Assembly (NCBI GenBank): GCA_905206805.1
Contig: CAJLIR010000002.1
Coordinates: 1-64,000, forward strand
Source of the DNA: an uncultured Caryophanales bacterium
GTDB taxonomy: Bacteria > Bacillota_I > Bacilli_A > RF39 > UBA660
Length of the DNA stretch: 64,000 nt
Reading direction: 5' to 3'
Positions within the stretch are counted from its first letter, which is position 1. Every line of letters begins with the position of its first letter. The notes under the pieces were generated by a model. That model was not told the origin of the DNA, searched no databases, and worked only from the letters and a program-made list of their open reading frames with translations. Of the stretch, positions 63,127-64,000 are shown piece by piece. The position numbers were made by a program, and so were the translations under genes.

Positions 63127-64000
63127 GTGCAAGAATTTAATAAAATTTTTGATTCTAGATTTGATAGTATATTTAGTAGATTGTTAGATAAAAAGTATAG
63201 AATTGATTTATCTAAATATGGATTTAATCAATACTCATTTATAGATGAACAAGTATTTATAATGTCAAATGTAATAAAAAAAATATCTGATTTGATAATA
63301 CTTATTCCTAATGTAGAAGTTGATAATTATACTATAAAATTGATAAATATGATAAATACTTCTAATAGTGTAACTGATTTATATAATATGATGGATGATT
63401 ATCTTATAGATAAGTTAATTGAAAAATATAGATCTAAAGATAAAATAGTATCATATATGATAGATAGGTACATATATAACGGATATTGTTATCATGGCTT
63501 TAATTCTTCTTTTAAAGAAAGTATATTAGCTAAAGGACTAAATGGTGATGATACAATATCAACTAAATTAAGAAATATTAATAATATTTTAGAAAAATAT
63601 GGAATAAGGAATGCCATGACATATAATTGGTCATATAAGGATAATAATTCAATATTTACAACAGATAATTTTGGAGCTGCTTATTATTATTCCTTATTAT
63701 CGCCAGTATTGCTATCTAGGTTTGTATCTAATGGATTGTATTCTTATAAAGAAGGATATGATAATTTAGCATTTTATATAAAAAATTATGAAGGAGTAAT
63801 GAATAATATCTCTAAAATGATGTCTGAATATAATATTAATAATGAGGATAGAAATATTATTACTAGTACTGTTAAAGACTTATTAGAAGAATTATTTCAA
63901 GATAAAGATAATCTATCAATTGCATTGATTAATAAAAAAAGTATTAATAGGGATAATTCTATTAATACGGATGACCTAAATATTCATGATAGTGTAACAA
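63127..64000 (+). CDS. ADP-ribosyltransferase-like protein (3' end outside window)
   Basis: From GTG 63127 (AAGGTG six bases before) the frame stays open to the window's end: 291 residues visible. Residues 119-140 read GYCYHGFNSSFKESILAKGL and about 175-190 read IFTTDNFGAAYYYSLLSP. These resemble the 'YHG...SI...GL' and 'TD....A..Y' elements of NAD-dependent ADP-ribosyltransferases and the related RNA 2'-phosphotransferase fold. H123 would contact NAD. The third catalytic element (Glu) is not placed. It follows the Nudix gene by 10 bases. Confidence 0.5.
   Translation, partial: MQEFNKIFDSRFDSIFSRLLDKKYRIDLSKYGFNQYSFIDEQVFIMSNVIKKISDLIILIPNVEVDNYTIKLINMINTSNSVTDLYNMMDDYLIDKLIEKYRSKDKIVSYMIDRYIYNGYCYHGFNSSFKESILAKGLNGDDTISTKLRNINNILEKYGIRNAMTYNWSYKDNNSIFTTDNFGAAYYYSLLSPVLLSRFVSNGLYSYKEGYDNLAFYIKNYEGVMNNISKMMSEYNINNEDRNIITSTVKDLLEELFQDKDNLSIALINKKSINRDNSINTDDLNIHDSVT

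Overview
The window comes from a very AT-rich, low-GC Firmicute/Bacilli-type chromosome, most likely an uncultured gut Bacilli or Erysipelotrichia-like lineage. This is inferred from several Bacillus-type gene neighbourhoods: dnaG-rpoD-trmK, 6S RNA-tcdA, two U32 proteins followed by greA, and yunB next to yutD. Strong AGGAGG-type ribosome binding sites agree. TGA is used as a stop codon (for example in tcdA and rsmE), so this is genetic code 11 and not the Mycoplasma code. Nearly all genes lie on the + strand.

Layout. 1-3.4 kb: the tail of a secreted protein, a lipoprotein and a reverse-strand HD-GYP pair. 3.4-6.9 kb: mraY, ftsW and small membrane proteins. 6.9-10.6 kb: a heterodimeric ABC exporter. 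11-15.3 kb: enolase and a three-gene zinc-ribbon/SPFH membrane cluster. 15.4-22.2 kb: ftsK and three membrane-anchored extracellular proteins. 22.3-25.8 kb: dnaG-rpoD-trmK. 26.2-28.8 kb: type IV pilus/competence-type PilC and prepilin peptidase. 28.8-36.4 kb: tRNA and rRNA modification (ttcA-like, tcdA, rsmE, mtaB), 6S RNA and recD2. 36.7-40.4 kb: two prepilin-type proteins. 40.5-46.6 kb: gmk, two U32 proteins, greA, tig and PAP2. 47.2-51 kb: a TetR-controlled ABC transporter. 51.6-54.4 kb: yunB, a GHL13/DUF4015 protein and yutD.

Two parts stand out. First, the prepilin-like gene at 38540-40369 ends in a roughly 140-base segment that is GC-rich, nearly free of adenine and made mostly of NNY codons. 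It encodes a C-terminal RGG...AGVF...RLVLAY lectin-fold tail. This is what the variable region of a diversity-generating retroelement (DGR) looks like, and a 7-bp hairpin follows it immediately. No reverse transcriptase or template repeat is visible here, so the retroelement would act from elsewhere. With PilC and the prepilin peptidase 10 kb upstream, the simplest model is a hypervariable pilus-associated binding protein.

Second, a class B penicillin-binding protein is cut off at 55711 before its KTG box, and a co-directional accessory cluster starts behind it and runs off the window. The cluster is headed by an extended -10 promoter, a 21-aa leader peptide and two mutually exclusive hairpins (antiterminator or terminator), which together look like a transcription attenuator. 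It encodes an ASCH-cytidine deaminase fusion, a second ASCH protein, a phosphoesterase, two GNAT acetyltransferases, a small Cys/His protein, a candidate short Gly/Cys peptide, a GT2 glycosyltransferase, a MazG-like/radical SAM fusion, a CDP-sugar-type nucleotidyltransferase, a Nudix hydrolase and an ADP-ribosyltransferase-like protein. The content suggests nucleoside or nucleotide chemistry with inducible resistance, but no known pathway is recognised. No tRNA gene, CRISPR array, transposase or integrase was seen.
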